The notes under the pieces are model-generated. The model was not told the DNA's origin. It made no database searches and was given only the letters and a program-made list of their open reading frames with translations. Positions 32,908-42,089 of a stretch of 64,000 bases of DNA are shown in pieces; the stretch's first letter is position 1; every line of letters begins with the position of its first letter. Source of the DNA: Macrococcus bovicus. Its GTDB lineage: Bacteria; Bacillota; Bacilli; Staphylococcales; Staphylococcaceae. The position numbers were made by a program, and so were the translations under genes. The DNA is taken from NCBI RefSeq assembly GCF_004359575.1, contig NZ_SCWF01000004.1, positions 82,195-146,194 of the forward strand. The letters run 5' to 3'.

Positions 32908-33636
32908 TTGAACATCAATAAACACGAGGAATATTTGAAGGATGTGATTATTCTGGCGGGAGAAATCCTGCTCGAGTCCGGGGCAGGGGGCTACAGAATA
33001 GAACAGACGATGAATCAGATTGCCCGTCATTTCGGTTATGCCGACTGCAACAGTTTCGTCACCAACACGGTGATTAACTTCAGCCTGCATGATCTGACTT
33101 ATCCTAGAGTCAAGCGTGTGACAGCGCGTAATACGAATCTGATAAAAGTCTCGAGAGTCAACGCCGTCGCTCATCAGATCACAAGTGATCAACTCACAGT
33201 GGAAGAAGCACTTGAAAAGCTCAAGGTGATACAAGATCAGTCAGAAAGTTATCCGGCACACTATAAAGCAGTGGCAAGTGCTTTAGTCGGACTCAGCTTT
33301 CTTTATCTGCAGAGTGGCGATATGCAGAATATCGCGACTGCTATGATTGCAGCGGCAGCCGGTTTTTTTGTGAAAGAACGTGTGGCATCAATAGTACAGA
33401 GTCTCTTTATTCCGGAATTTATAGGTGCATTGCTCATTGCCTTCATCGTTATCGCGATGAACCATGGCCTAACTGATCCTGAACTCTCTGTGACCCTTAT
33501 TGCTGCTGTTATGCCGATTGTCCCGGGCGTTCTGATCACTAACTCTCTGCAGGACCTACTGGCCGGCAACCTGATGATGGCTCTGACTAAAGGACTGGAA
33601 GCAGCCGTTACTTCCTTTGCTATCGGGCAGGTGTAG
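32908..33636 (+). CDS. Threonine/serine exporter family protein (ThrE N-part)
   Basis: 242 residues. A soluble N-terminal domain (about 1-115; LESGAGGYRIEQTMNQIARH is typical of the DUF1212/ThrE domain) precedes about five helices. In many Firmicutes ThrE is split into two genes, as here. Start: TTG 32908 with GAGGAG 8 bases ahead. The second subunit follows after about 30 bases. Confidence 0.88.
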   Translation: MNINKHEEYLKDVIILAGEILLESGAGGYRIEQTMNQIARHFGYADCNSFVTNTVINFSLHDLTYPRVKRVTARNTNLIKVSRVNAVAHQITSDQLTVEEALEKLKVIQDQSESYPAHYKAVASALVGLSFLYLQSGDMQNIATAMIAAAAGFFVKERVASIVQSLFIPEFIGALLIAFIVIAMNHGLTDPELSVTLIAAVMPIVPGVLITNSLQDLLAGNLMMALTKGLEAAVTSFAIGQV

Positions 33637-33668
33637 CTACTATGGACTATATATTTTAGGAGGTGATC

Positions 33669-34112
33669 ATGGATATATTACTTAACTTCATCTTCAGCTT
33701 CATCGCATCCTATTGCTTTGCGGTATTGTTTGACAGTCCGAGACGACTCTTTGTCCTGTCAGGATGCGTGGGGGCTGCAGCATGGATGACAAGCGAAACG
33801 ATGATCCATCATTTTAAAATGCCCGACATCTATGGTTACTTTCTAGGCAGCCTGATGCTTGGTCTCATGTGTCATACGATGGCCCGCTTCTATCTTGAGC
33901 CCGCCATGCTCTTCATGATTCCAGGAATCATACCTCTCGTGCCAGGAGGGTTAGCGTATGATGCAACGATGAAAATGATGCTGAACCAGACAGATAAGCC
34001 TGTTGAGATTCTGATGGAAATCACGATGCTGGCAGGTGCTATCGCAATCGGACTGCTGTTCTCAGATTATGTATTCCGACTGATTACCGAGAAAAAAATT
34101 TCCAATTATTAG
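33669..34112 (+). CDS. Threonine/serine exporter family protein (ThrE C-part, DUF3815-like)
   Basis: 147 residues, four or five helices, with the conserved FMIPGIIPLVPGGLAYD motif (about 86-102). Pairs with the preceding gene to form a ThrE-like exporter. The ATG at 33669 has AGGAGG at 33658-33663; GTG 33663 overlaps it. Confidence 0.86.
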   Translation: MDILLNFIFSFIASYCFAVLFDSPRRLFVLSGCVGAAAWMTSETMIHHFKMPDIYGYFLGSLMLGLMCHTMARFYLEPAMLFMIPGIIPLVPGGLAYDATMKMMLNQTDKPVEILMEITMLAGAIAIGLLFSDYVFRLITEKKISNY

Positions 34113-34283
34113 CGATTAAATCTGGAAAACATGATGACTGTATACGCATGATGATGGCACTATCATTGTAGGACTGTTTCGTTGCTGACCAGGTTGAGCT
34201 GGAACACATTGACCGGCGATTCACTTTACAAATGGCGGATATTTCTGAGGATGACTTATAATAGAGATAAGGAGATGAGATAA

Positions 34284-35453
34284 ATGAATCGGAAATTAGA
34301 GAAACAGCTTGAACTTAGAGAAGAGAAGATGATTGAAATTCGGCGCTATCTACATGAAAATCCCGAGTTATCTTTTCAGGAAGAGAAAACAGCACAGTAT
34401 ATCGCGGATTTCTACCAGGACAAAGATGTGAAAGTAGAGACTAATGTAGGAGAGAGAGGCATTAAAGTCACGATTGATTCAGGTAAACCGGGCAAGACGA
34501 TCGCCATCCGCGCCGATTTTGATGCGCTGCCTATAGAGGAACAGACAGGACTGCCATTTGCCTCGAAAAACCCTGGCGTCATGCATGCCTGTGGCCATGA
34601 TGCACACACGGCCTATATGTTGGTGCTGGCAGAGACACTTGCTGAAATGAAAGAAAGCTTCACAGGAAAAGTCATCGTCATTCATCAGCCGGCAGAGGAA
34701 GTACCGCCGGGCGGAGCAAAAGGCATGATAGAGGACGGCGTGCTTGAGGGTGTTGATCACGTCATGGGTGTTCATGTGATGAGTACGATGGCAACAGGTA
34801 AGATTTACTATCGTCCAGGCTTTGTACAGACCGGCCGTGCGTTTTTCAAGCTGAAAGTCAACGGGAAAGGCGGTCACGGTTCTTCACCTCATATGGCGAA
34901 TGATGCAATAGTCGCAGCCAGTGACTTTGTGATGGCCGTTCAGACAGTTGTTGCCCGCCGCCTGAATCCTTTCGAAACAGGTGTGGTGACAATCGGTTCA
35001 TTTGATGGTAAAGGTCAGTTCAATGTTATTAAAGACAGTGTCACCTTAGAAGGTGATGTAAGAGGCCTGACAGATGAGACGAAAGCGACTATCGAAAAAG
35101 AAATCAAACGTCTGACACATGGACTGGAAGAGATGTACGGCGTGACTTGCGAACTGGAATACAATGATGATTATCCGGCACTCTATAATAATCCGGCATT
35201 CACAGAATATGCAGTAGACATACTGAAAAATAATCTTGAAGACATTCCGGTGGAAATATGTGAGGCACAGCCCCCATCAGAAGATTTCGCCTATTACGCT
35301 AAAGAGAAGCCGAGTCTGTTCATCTATGCCGGCGCAGCACCTGAAGACGGGGAGATCTATCCGCACCACCATCCGAAGTTTACAATCAGTGAGAAATCAC
35401 TGCTGATCTCAGCCAAAGCAGTGGGGACTCTCGTACTTGAATACCTGAGCTGA
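34284..35453 (+). CDS. M20 family amidohydrolase / aminoacylase
   Basis: 389 residues. A di-metal peptidase M20D-type hydrolase, for N-acyl or IAA-amino acid-type amides. Metal and catalytic motifs are in order: RADFDALPIEEQTG, HACGHDAHTAYM, QPAEEVPPGGAKGM, HVMSTM and C-terminal PHHHPKF. GGAGATGAG precedes the ATG. It is monocistronic. The substrate is unknown. Confidence 0.92.
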   Translation: MNRKLEKQLELREEKMIEIRRYLHENPELSFQEEKTAQYIADFYQDKDVKVETNVGERGIKVTIDSGKPGKTIAIRADFDALPIEEQTGLPFASKNPGVMHACGHDAHTAYMLVLAETLAEMKESFTGKVIVIHQPAEEVPPGGAKGMIEDGVLEGVDHVMGVHVMSTMATGKIYYRPGFVQTGRAFFKLKVNGKGGHGSSPHMANDAIVAASDFVMAVQTVVARRLNPFETGVVTIGSFDGKGQFNVIKDSVTLEGDVRGLTDETKATIEKEIKRLTHGLEEMYGVTCELEYNDDYPALYNNPAFTEYAVDILKNNLEDIPVEICEAQPPSEDFAYYAKEKPSLFIYAGAAPEDGEIYPHHHPKFTISEKSLLISAKAVGTLVLEYLS

Positions 35454-35510
35454 ATGAACTTCAAACGATTCAATCATCCTGTAGAGGTATAAAATAGAAG
35501 AGAATATGAT

Positions 35511-35535
35511 AAAAAGACTGCCACGGCAGTCTTTT
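35511..35535. terminator. Bidirectional terminator
   Basis: AAAAAGACTGCC with GGCAGTCTTTTT, between the convergent M20 gene and the small membrane gene. Confidence 0.9.
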
Positions 35536-35738
35536 TATTTGCGGTTCTTATAGTTGTGCTGATAGGCCTGCAGATTCTCTTTGTCGTTGAAATACAGGAA
35601 GGCAGCGAGACCAATCGGAATGCCGAAGATAGGCGTGGTCAGAAGACTTGCGATAACCATGTAGATAATCACATACGTGAGATCAGTAGAACTCCACTGT
35701 TTGTCTTTCAGATAATCAATAATTAAGTTCAGACTCAT
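35535..35738 (-). CDS. Small two-helix membrane protein
   Basis: 67 residues with one long or two short helices (VIIYMVIASLLTTPIFGIPI then GLAAFLYF) and a charged C-terminus (NDKENLQAYQHNYKNRK). ATG 35738 has AAGGAGC upstream; the frame is open to 35828 without a ribosome site. A 3' fragment of a second copy lies at 32669-32728. Confidence 0.72.
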   Translation of the reverse strand: MSLNLIIDYLKDKQWSSTDLTYVIIYMVIASLLTTPIFGIPIGLAAFLYFNDKENLQAYQHNYKNRK

Positions 35739-35943
35739 TGTCCTCAGCTCCTTAGATGATAGATACACTACACTATATCCAGTTATAACCAGAATAAACA
35801 TAGGAATTAAGTTACAGGTTAAAAGCATCTACATTTCATTATATTACATCTGACGCGTTAAAAGTAATTAATTGTTAAATTAGAAACAAAAAGATACTCA
35901 CACTGATGATTTGATATATTCATTTAAAAACGGAGAACAGGCG

Positions 35944-36132
35944 ATGATCAATAAGAAGATTGAGCGGTATCTGGAAAATCATTATCAGCAGTACTTAGGC
36001 AAGCAGCATAAGATGAAGGTCACACATGTAGTGGACAGGGGACATTACTATCAGTTTCATCTGTGGAAAGATGATGTGCTGGTGATCGGTGAGACCGTAT
36101 GGAAGAATGACCTGGTGAGAAAAATAGATTAG
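35944..36132 (+). CDS. Hypothetical small protein (62 aa)
   Basis: A soluble basic protein of 62 residues (MINKKIERYLENHYQQYLGK...). CGGAGAACAGG precedes ATG 35944; the frame from 35911 has no ribosome site. It ends at a terminator. No family recognised. Confidence 0.6.
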   Translation: MINKKIERYLENHYQQYLGKQHKMKVTHVVDRGHYYQFHLWKDDVLVIGETVWKNDLVRKID

Positions 36133-36137
36133 AGGAG

Positions 36138-36169
36138 AAAACTGGTATCAGTGGATACTGGTTTTTTTG
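36138..36169 (+). terminator. Terminator before the AT-rich island
   Basis: AACTGGTATC pairs with GATACTGGTT around AGTG, then seven T. It marks the left edge of normal-composition sequence. Confidence 0.88.
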
Positions 36170-36220
36170 TATACTGAAGGTGTGAAGAAAATATTTTGCT
36201 GATGAGTGATGAGGGATTAA

Positions 36221-39200
36221 ATGAATAATTTTAATCATAATAACAAGGAATCTTATGTTTTTGAAACTTATGGTCCATATCAAGTTCATAATGGAGAATT
36301 CCAGTTAAATCAAAAATTTTTGGATATTGAAAAAACGATTAAATACTTTATCAATAATAATGAATTTAAAATAGCTAAAGAATTACTCACGAAGAATAAT
36401 TACGAAGATATATTGAATTATATTAATCAACAGCAGTCGACACATTTAAATGAAATTCCTTTTAATATTAAATTAATTGGTAATCAAGATATTGAGGTAG
36501 ATCAAGATTTTCAGTTGTTAGAAAGTAAACTTATAACTAATAATTTTAATACATCAGAAAATTTATTAGATCACCTAATATCAGAACTTAATACATGTGA
36601 TAGTTTTGATATTATAGTAAGCTTTATAAAAAATTCTGGTTTAAACATTTTAGTCAGTACTTTAGAACAGTTGAACAGACGGGGAATTAAGGGACGTATT
36701 ATTACAACGACATATATGAGTGTTACTGATCCAGCAGCCCTTCGCAATTTAATTAAGTATGATAATTTAGAAGTGAAAATTTATGAAAGTTCAAATCAAT
36801 CAGACAGCTTTCATACAAAAGGATATATCTTTCATCGTCATCAAACCAACGGAAGTAGTCAAGATGACTTGAGTTCAGTGATTATTGGATCATCTAATAT
36901 ATCAGCAGTAGCACTTAAGACAGCTGAAGAATGGAATATACGAACGTATAAACGACAAAGTGATAATATATTTAATGCAACTTGTCAAAGATTTGAAGAA
37001 GTATGGAATAATGAACAAACGCATCAAGTTACTGATAGCTATATCACACAATATGAGAAGTTTATAAAAGATAAAAATATCTATCGACCCTACTTCTATA
37101 CGTTTAATTCCCAAAATAAAACTTCAAATCAAAATGGGGAATTATTAGTTCCTAATTCGATGCAAAAAGAAGCGCTAAAAAACTTAGAGCTATTAGTTCA
37201 AGCAGGTGAAAGTAAAGCACTTGCTATAGCTGCAACAGGAACAGGAAAAACTTTTCTTGCAGCATGGTGTGCAAAACAATTACGACCGGAAAAAGTATTA
37301 TTTATTGCGCATCAAGAGGAATTATTAAATGGGGCATTAAAAACATTTAAAAAGGTATTTAATGAGCTTAATGAAAATAATTTTGGAAAATTTGTAGGTA
37401 GTATAAAAGAAAATAAACCCTTTACCTTTGCTTCAATACAAACTCTTAATAATCACTGGCAACAATTTGATAAAGAAGAGTATGATCTGGTGATTATTGA
37501 TGAATTTCATCATGCTGCCTCACCCACTTATACAAAGATAATGAAGTATTTTCAACCTAAGTTTTTACTTGGCCTTACAGCGACACCAGAACGCACGGAT
37601 GGTAATAATATCTATGACCTTGTAGATAATAATGTCATCATAAATATAAGATTAAGAGAGGCCTTAGAACATGAATTACTTGTACCGTTTCAATACTATG
37701 GAATTAATGATGATTTTGTAGAACTAGAAAAGAAACATTATTCAGAAGAAGAAATTCTAAAAGCACTCGTAAAACACAATAATGAACGTGTAGATTTTAT
37801 TATTGCTAATATAATGAAGTATGCCGTTCAAGGTAAACGGAAATGTATTGGTTTTTGTCAAAGTATTGAGCATGCTAAATTGATATCAAAAGAGTTTAAT
37901 CAAAATGGCTTTGTCACTACCGTACTCACAGGTAGTAATAGTTCTGCCGAACGTACAGCAGCTATAAAGAGACTACAAAATGATGAAGATAAACTCGAAA
38001 TCATTTTTACGGTAGATTTGTTTAATGAAGGTGTCGATATACCAGACATTAATTTAATCTTGTTCCTACGGCCGACTAAATCACCAATTATATTTACGCA
38101 GCAATTAGGAAGAGGATTACGTAAACATCCGCAAAAAGAAGTTTTAGTAGTACTGGACTTTGTCATTAATGATACTAATAACTATATGATTCCTATAGCA
38201 CTTATAGGAGAAAAGAATTTTAAGAATAAAAATGAAATAAAGACACATATTAAACGTAATCTAAAAGATTTATCCAAACACATGCATATTGAACTAGATA
38301 GAAAATCAAAAGAAAAAATCCTAAAATCATTAGAATCATTCAAACCATTTGCTAAAAAGAATATTATTAAAGAGATATTAGAGTATTATCATGAGATTAA
38401 AGAAAATGATGCTGAAAGAAAACTAAATATTCTTGATTTCGAAAATGAAGATGCGCCTAACTTGAATTATATTTCTAAAATTAAAGGTTTTTCTAATATG
38501 TCACAAATCAATCGTATGATCAAAATGGAAAGAGAAGTTGATCGACTTATAAATAGTAAGGAATATTTATCAGATATTTTTACTGCACTCAGTTATTTCT
38601 TTCCATTAAGACGCTTATTTGATTTTATGGTTTTAACTAATACATTAATTGAAGGTGTAGCTACTTTAGAAAATCAAATTAACTTTATTGAAAAGCATTT
38701 TGATATTCAGTTAAATGAAACAGCTAAAAATAAACTTAAATTTTCATTACTAAGAGTAGGTAAAAAATACGACAAATTTATAAAAACAAACGAGGACAGC
38801 TTAGTATCAATCTATACTTTTGAAGAAGCGGTCAGAAACGAACTAATTATGTATCAAACATTTGGCCTTAATCAATATCAAAAAACAATGCATATTGAAT
38901 ATCTCAAAAAAGACATACCATTTGAATTAGGTAAAGAATATTCAACATTAGATCTTGCTGATATGATGCGAGAAAATTCAGCAAGTGGACCATGGATGAA
39001 AGGATTCGAATCAAAAGGGAACCATCATTTTATATTAGTGACGATTAATAAAGATGAATCAAAGAAAAAGGTTAATCACGACTATCAGGATTATTTTATT
39101 AATAATCATAAATTTCACTGGGAGTCATCAAGTAGTGCAAATGAAACAAACAAAGTTAAAAAGTTACTTCAAAAAGGAAATGTGAATGAGCACTTTCATT

Positions 39201-39361
39201 TATTAGTTAGAAAAAGTGCTAAAGATGTTTTTACACAACCTTATAAGTATCTTGGAGAAGTAACAGCTGAAGCTGTATCTGGTGATCAACCGATAAATGT
39301 TATATGGAACTTAGAACAACCAGTATCAAAGTTTGTTCTTGAAGAATATTTGGACCATTAA
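36221..39361 (+). CDS. HKD (PLD-like) nuclease - SF2 helicase - DUF3427 fusion
   Basis: 1046 residues. The N-terminal third holds a phospholipase D-like nuclease unit (HTKGYIF near 201 and IIGSSNIS near 222). A superfamily II helicase follows: Walker A ATGTGKTFLA near 337, DEFH near 427, TATPERTDG near 453, and QQLGRGLRKH near 627. The C-terminal about 300 residues match the DUF3427 type (WMKGFESKGNHHFILVTI). This COG3886-COG1061 fusion is recurrent in bacterial defence islands; it probably cuts or translocates foreign DNA. Much more AT-rich than the flanks. Ribosome site GATGAGGG is moderate. Confidence 0.88.
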   Translation: MNNFNHNNKESYVFETYGPYQVHNGEFQLNQKFLDIEKTIKYFINNNEFKIAKELLTKNNYEDILNYINQQQSTHLNEIPFNIKLIGNQDIEVDQDFQLLESKLITNNFNTSENLLDHLISELNTCDSFDIIVSFIKNSGLNILVSTLEQLNRRGIKGRIITTTYMSVTDPAALRNLIKYDNLEVKIYESSNQSDSFHTKGYIFHRHQTNGSSQDDLSSVIIGSSNISAVALKTAEEWNIRTYKRQSDNIFNATCQRFEEVWNNEQTHQVTDSYITQYEKFIKDKNIYRPYFYTFNSQNKTSNQNGELLVPNSMQKEALKNLELLVQAGESKALAIAATGTGKTFLAAWCAKQLRPEKVLFIAHQEELLNGALKTFKKVFNELNENNFGKFVGSIKENKPFTFASIQTLNNHWQQFDKEEYDLVIIDEFHHAASPTYTKIMKYFQPKFLLGLTATPERTDGNNIYDLVDNNVIINIRLREALEHELLVPFQYYGINDDFVELEKKHYSEEEILKALVKHNNERVDFIIANIMKYAVQGKRKCIGFCQSIEHAKLISKEFNQNGFVTTVLTGSNSSAERTAAIKRLQNDEDKLEIIFTVDLFNEGVDIPDINLILFLRPTKSPIIFTQQLGRGLRKHPQKEVLVVLDFVINDTNNYMIPIALIGEKNFKNKNEIKTHIKRNLKDLSKHMHIELDRKSKEKILKSLESFKPFAKKNIIKEILEYYHEIKENDAERKLNILDFENEDAPNLNYISKIKGFSNMSQINRMIKMEREVDRLINSKEYLSDIFTALSYFFPLRRLFDFMVLTNTLIEGVATLENQINFIEKHFDIQLNETAKNKLKFSLLRVGKKYDKFIKTNEDSLVSIYTFEEAVRNELIMYQTFGLNQYQKTMHIEYLKKDIPFELGKEYSTLDLADMMRENSASGPWMKGFESKGNHHFILVTINKDESKKKVNHDYQDYFINNHKFHWESSSSANETNKVKKLLQKGNVNEHFHLLVRKSAKDVFTQPYKYLGEVTAEAVSGDQPINVIWNLEQPVSKFVLEEYLDH

Positions 39362-39362
39362 A

Positions 39363-39383
39363 GGAGAATGCTAAGCATTCTCC
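39363..39383. terminator. Hairpin shared by helicase and Nudix genes
   Basis: GGAGAATGCT and AGCATTCTCC with one central base lie across the end of the Nudix gene, 2 bases after the helicase stop. Confidence 0.7.
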
Positions 39384-39763
39384 ATAATTATTTTAACAGC
39401 AGGTATGTCTGCAGGTGCCCATTCTAAGGAATTGAGATCATGAGTAGACAGCCATTTAATTTGTTTGTGTTCTGTTAAGTTAATACCGTCTGAAATCAAT
39501 CTTGAGTAAAAAGTAGTAAGTTCAATTGTCGCGAAATCATATTCATGAACTGTCGTAACCACTTTATTTAATACATTAATTTCACAATTCATTTCTTCTT
39601 TTAATTCTCGTTTTAACGCCTCTTCTGGTAGTTCATCTGACTCTATTTTCCCACCTGGAAATTCCCATAACAAAGGTAAAGACATAGATTCACTCCGTTG
39701 TGCACAAAGAATTTTATCATCTTTTAAAATAACAGCACCGACGACTTTAATATATTTTTTCAT
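39371..39763 (-). CDS. Nudix hydrolase (MutT/8-oxo-dGTP pyrophosphohydrolase-like)
   Basis: 130 residues. The Nudix box is intact (GGKIESDELPEEALKRELKE, then EM), following WEFPGG. The similarity is to (deoxy)nucleoside triphosphate pyrophosphohydrolases of the MutT type. It converges on the helicase gene with only 9 bases between stops. Nudix genes are often next to HKD-helicase-DUF3427 genes, suggesting a functional pair. The ribosome site is AGGGGGA. Confidence 0.88.
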   Translation of the reverse strand: MKKYIKVVGAVILKDDKILCAQRSESMSLPLLWEFPGGKIESDELPEEALKRELKEEMNCEINVLNKVVTTVHEYDFATIELTTFYSRLISDGINLTEHKQIKWLSTHDLNSLEWAPADIPAVKIIMENA

Positions 39764-39822
39764 AGTATGTCCCCCTTAATTAAAATTTCTTAACTATTTA
39801 TTATAATACAATTTCATTACTT

Positions 39823-39860
39823 AAAGAGAATTCTTGCAGACTTTGCAGGAATTCTCTTTC
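39823..39860 (+). promoter_or_regulatory. 16-bp hairpin in the leader of the XRE gene
   Basis: AAAGAGAATTCTTGCA pairs with TGCAGGAATTCTCTTT (one G:U). A TATAAT-like box (about 39802-39807) would start a transcript that folds this hairpin almost at once, before the ribosome site at 39895. The following CCTGTTTTA makes partial termination possible. Confidence 0.6.
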
Positions 39861-39908
39861 CTGTTTTATCAATTGATAATCTCGCAATTAAAAAGCGAGG
39901 TTATTGTA

Positions 39909-40124
39909 TTGAATAATGAAGAAATGATGGCTGCCGTCAAATATCATCGAGAGAATTTAGGATTCAACTCTTCTGAAGTAGCAGCCGCGATTGGATATGA
40001 TGTTTCTAAATATTCAAGGCTAGAAAATAATAAACAGCCGATCTTAGCGATAGAGTTGTATCAAATCTCTAGGTTATTTAATATGACCCTGGAAGAATTG
40101 ATTGTTATACCTTCAAGAAGATAA
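39909..40124 (+). CDS. XRE-family regulator
   Basis: A 71-residue single-domain HTH protein (VKYHRENLGFNSSEVAAAIG then YDVSKYSRLE). TTG 39909 is chosen: GCGAGG lies 9 bases before it. The longer frame from 39834 would run through the leader hairpin. It precedes the GmrSD-like gene by about 105 bases and likely regulates it. Confidence 0.78.
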   Translation: MNNEEMMAAVKYHRENLGFNSSEVAAAIGYDVSKYSRLENNKQPILAIELYQISRLFNMTLEELIVIPSRR

Positions 40125-40229
40125 ATTCGTTGAAATTTAAATATTGGCTAGTAGATCAACATTTAAATTAAATTTATAAAATTGAAAAAGTTTTTCTCTT
40201 ATGATCTAATTAAGATGGGGAGGGAAATA

Positions 40230-42089
40230 ATGAATATTACACCAGAAACAAAGCCAATATCAGAAATTTTTTCTATCGAAAGTAAGACAGTATATAAAAT
40301 ACCATTTTATCAACGAAATTATTCATGGCAAACTCAAAATATTGAAGATTTATTTAATGATGTAAACGAAGAAATTAAAGGTTACTATATTGGTAATTTA
40401 TTGGTTTCTAAGAAGAATGTAGAAAATAACGTAACGACTTTCGATGTCGTAGATGGACAACAACGATTAACGACAATAGCATTATTCTTTTTAGCAATTT
40501 ATGAAAAATTAGATGAAATAAAAAATAAATTAACTTTACAATTAAAAGAGCCTACATCTGGAAATAGTAACGAAATATCTGAACTAGCTAGTATAATTAA
40601 TTTACAAAATGATATTAAGAGAAAACTGATATTTGAATTAAATAATAAACCTAAATTAGAATTATTAGATAAAGACGCTGAAGTTTATAATAATTATTTA
40701 GGAATATTAAATCAGAAAGAAAAATCAAAATTCGGAAATAGATTATTTGGAAAAAGATACAATTTTGTAAAAAATCTTTTTGATGATATAGATTGTTATG
40801 ATAAAATCTTTGAGTTTTATGACAAATTAAATAGTATTGAAATTTTAAGAATAACAGTAGACGATTTAACTGATGCTTTTACTGTTTTTTCATCATTAAA
40901 TGCAAAAGGTCTTCCCCTCACTTTAATAGATCTATTAAAGTCAAACTATTTAAGTGTAGCTGTTTCTGAAATCACTCAAGAAGATGCTATGAAAGAATGG
41001 AATTCATTAATAAATATTTTTACTGATCAAAACCAAAATTCAAATTCGGGAGTAATTACTCAGTTTTTGTTAAATAATTATGACACATTCGAAAGTGATA
41101 AAAATGTTTCAATAACAAAATCACTTGCCCTCAGAAAGTATGAAGAAGTCTTTAATAAGAAAAAGTTTAAGTATATGGATGAGCTCATAGAAAATGCTAA
41201 GATATACTCCTTTATTTCTCCTCAATTAGAAAATTACGATAATTTTATTGAAGATGATGAAATAGTGAGTAAATTGATTAAGTTAGCAAAATTAGAATCT
41301 TCACAAGTATTTCCTCTGGAACTATTTATATTGAAAAAATTTAACCAAAACCTCTTAACACGTGAAACAGTCCTTAATATCTTAGATTATTTAATAAAAT
41401 ATTACGTTAGAAGAAATTTAGTTCTTAAACCAAAAGCTTCTAATATCAGAGCGAAAGTAATTGATATTATAAGAGAATTAGAATTCTCTTCTCAAATTAA
41501 TCAAATAGCCGAAAGTATCACTCAACGAAATCTGAATAAAATCATTTCATCTGAACAAGAATTTTATAATGCTCTTACAGGCTCTGTTTATGATATTTCA
41601 CCTTCTACAGTAAGATATATTTTAATAGACATTGAAAGAAGAAAGGGAAATTATTTTCATAAACAAAATCCCGATAATTTAGATAGTTACATTGAAAGTA
41701 ATAAAGGAAAGAAACAACTAATATGGACATTGGAACATATCTTACCACAAGGTGAAAATTTGAGTAGTGAGTGGTCAAATATGATTTCACCAAATAACGT
41801 AGATAATGCTTCTCAAATTCAATCTGAATATACTCATAAACTAGGTAATCTAACTTTAACAGGATATAATTCTGAAATGAGTAATGATGATTTTATTAAA
41901 AAGAGAGATTATAAACCTAGTGAAACAGTTGATTATACTGGACTAAGAACTAAATTGTTTATTAATGAAAGTATAGTTGATTCAGAAATAGATGAAACAA
42001 TTGATTTAAAAGAGTCATGGACTATTAAAGATATAAAAAGAAGAACTGAAGTCCTTGCTAGAATAGCAATGGATCTTTATAAAATTTAA
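40230..42089 (+). CDS. GmrSD-like endonuclease (DUF262 + DUF1524)
   Basis: 619 residues. The N-terminal DUF262 ParB-like NTPase domain has IPFYQRNYSW (about 24-33) and DVVDGQQRLTT (about 71-81). The C-terminal DUF1524 HNH-type nuclease has LEHILPQ (about 501) and HKLGNLTLTG (about 536). Type IV restriction enzymes of this kind cleave modified (hydroxymethylated or glucosylated) phage DNA. GGGAGG precedes ATG 40230; the longer frame from 40182 is unsupported. AT-rich like the helicase gene. Confidence 0.88.
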   Translation: MNITPETKPISEIFSIESKTVYKIPFYQRNYSWQTQNIEDLFNDVNEEIKGYYIGNLLVSKKNVENNVTTFDVVDGQQRLTTIALFFLAIYEKLDEIKNKLTLQLKEPTSGNSNEISELASIINLQNDIKRKLIFELNNKPKLELLDKDAEVYNNYLGILNQKEKSKFGNRLFGKRYNFVKNLFDDIDCYDKIFEFYDKLNSIEILRITVDDLTDAFTVFSSLNAKGLPLTLIDLLKSNYLSVAVSEITQEDAMKEWNSLINIFTDQNQNSNSGVITQFLLNNYDTFESDKNVSITKSLALRKYEEVFNKKKFKYMDELIENAKIYSFISPQLENYDNFIEDDEIVSKLIKLAKLESSQVFPLELFILKKFNQNLLTRETVLNILDYLIKYYVRRNLVLKPKASNIRAKVIDIIRELEFSSQINQIAESITQRNLNKIISSEQEFYNALTGSVYDISPSTVRYILIDIERRKGNYFHKQNPDNLDSYIESNKGKKQLIWTLEHILPQGENLSSEWSNMISPNNVDNASQIQSEYTHKLGNLTLTGYNSEMSNDDFIKKRDYKPSETVDYTGLRTKLFINESIVDSEIDETIDLKESWTIKDIKRRTEVLARIAMDLYKI

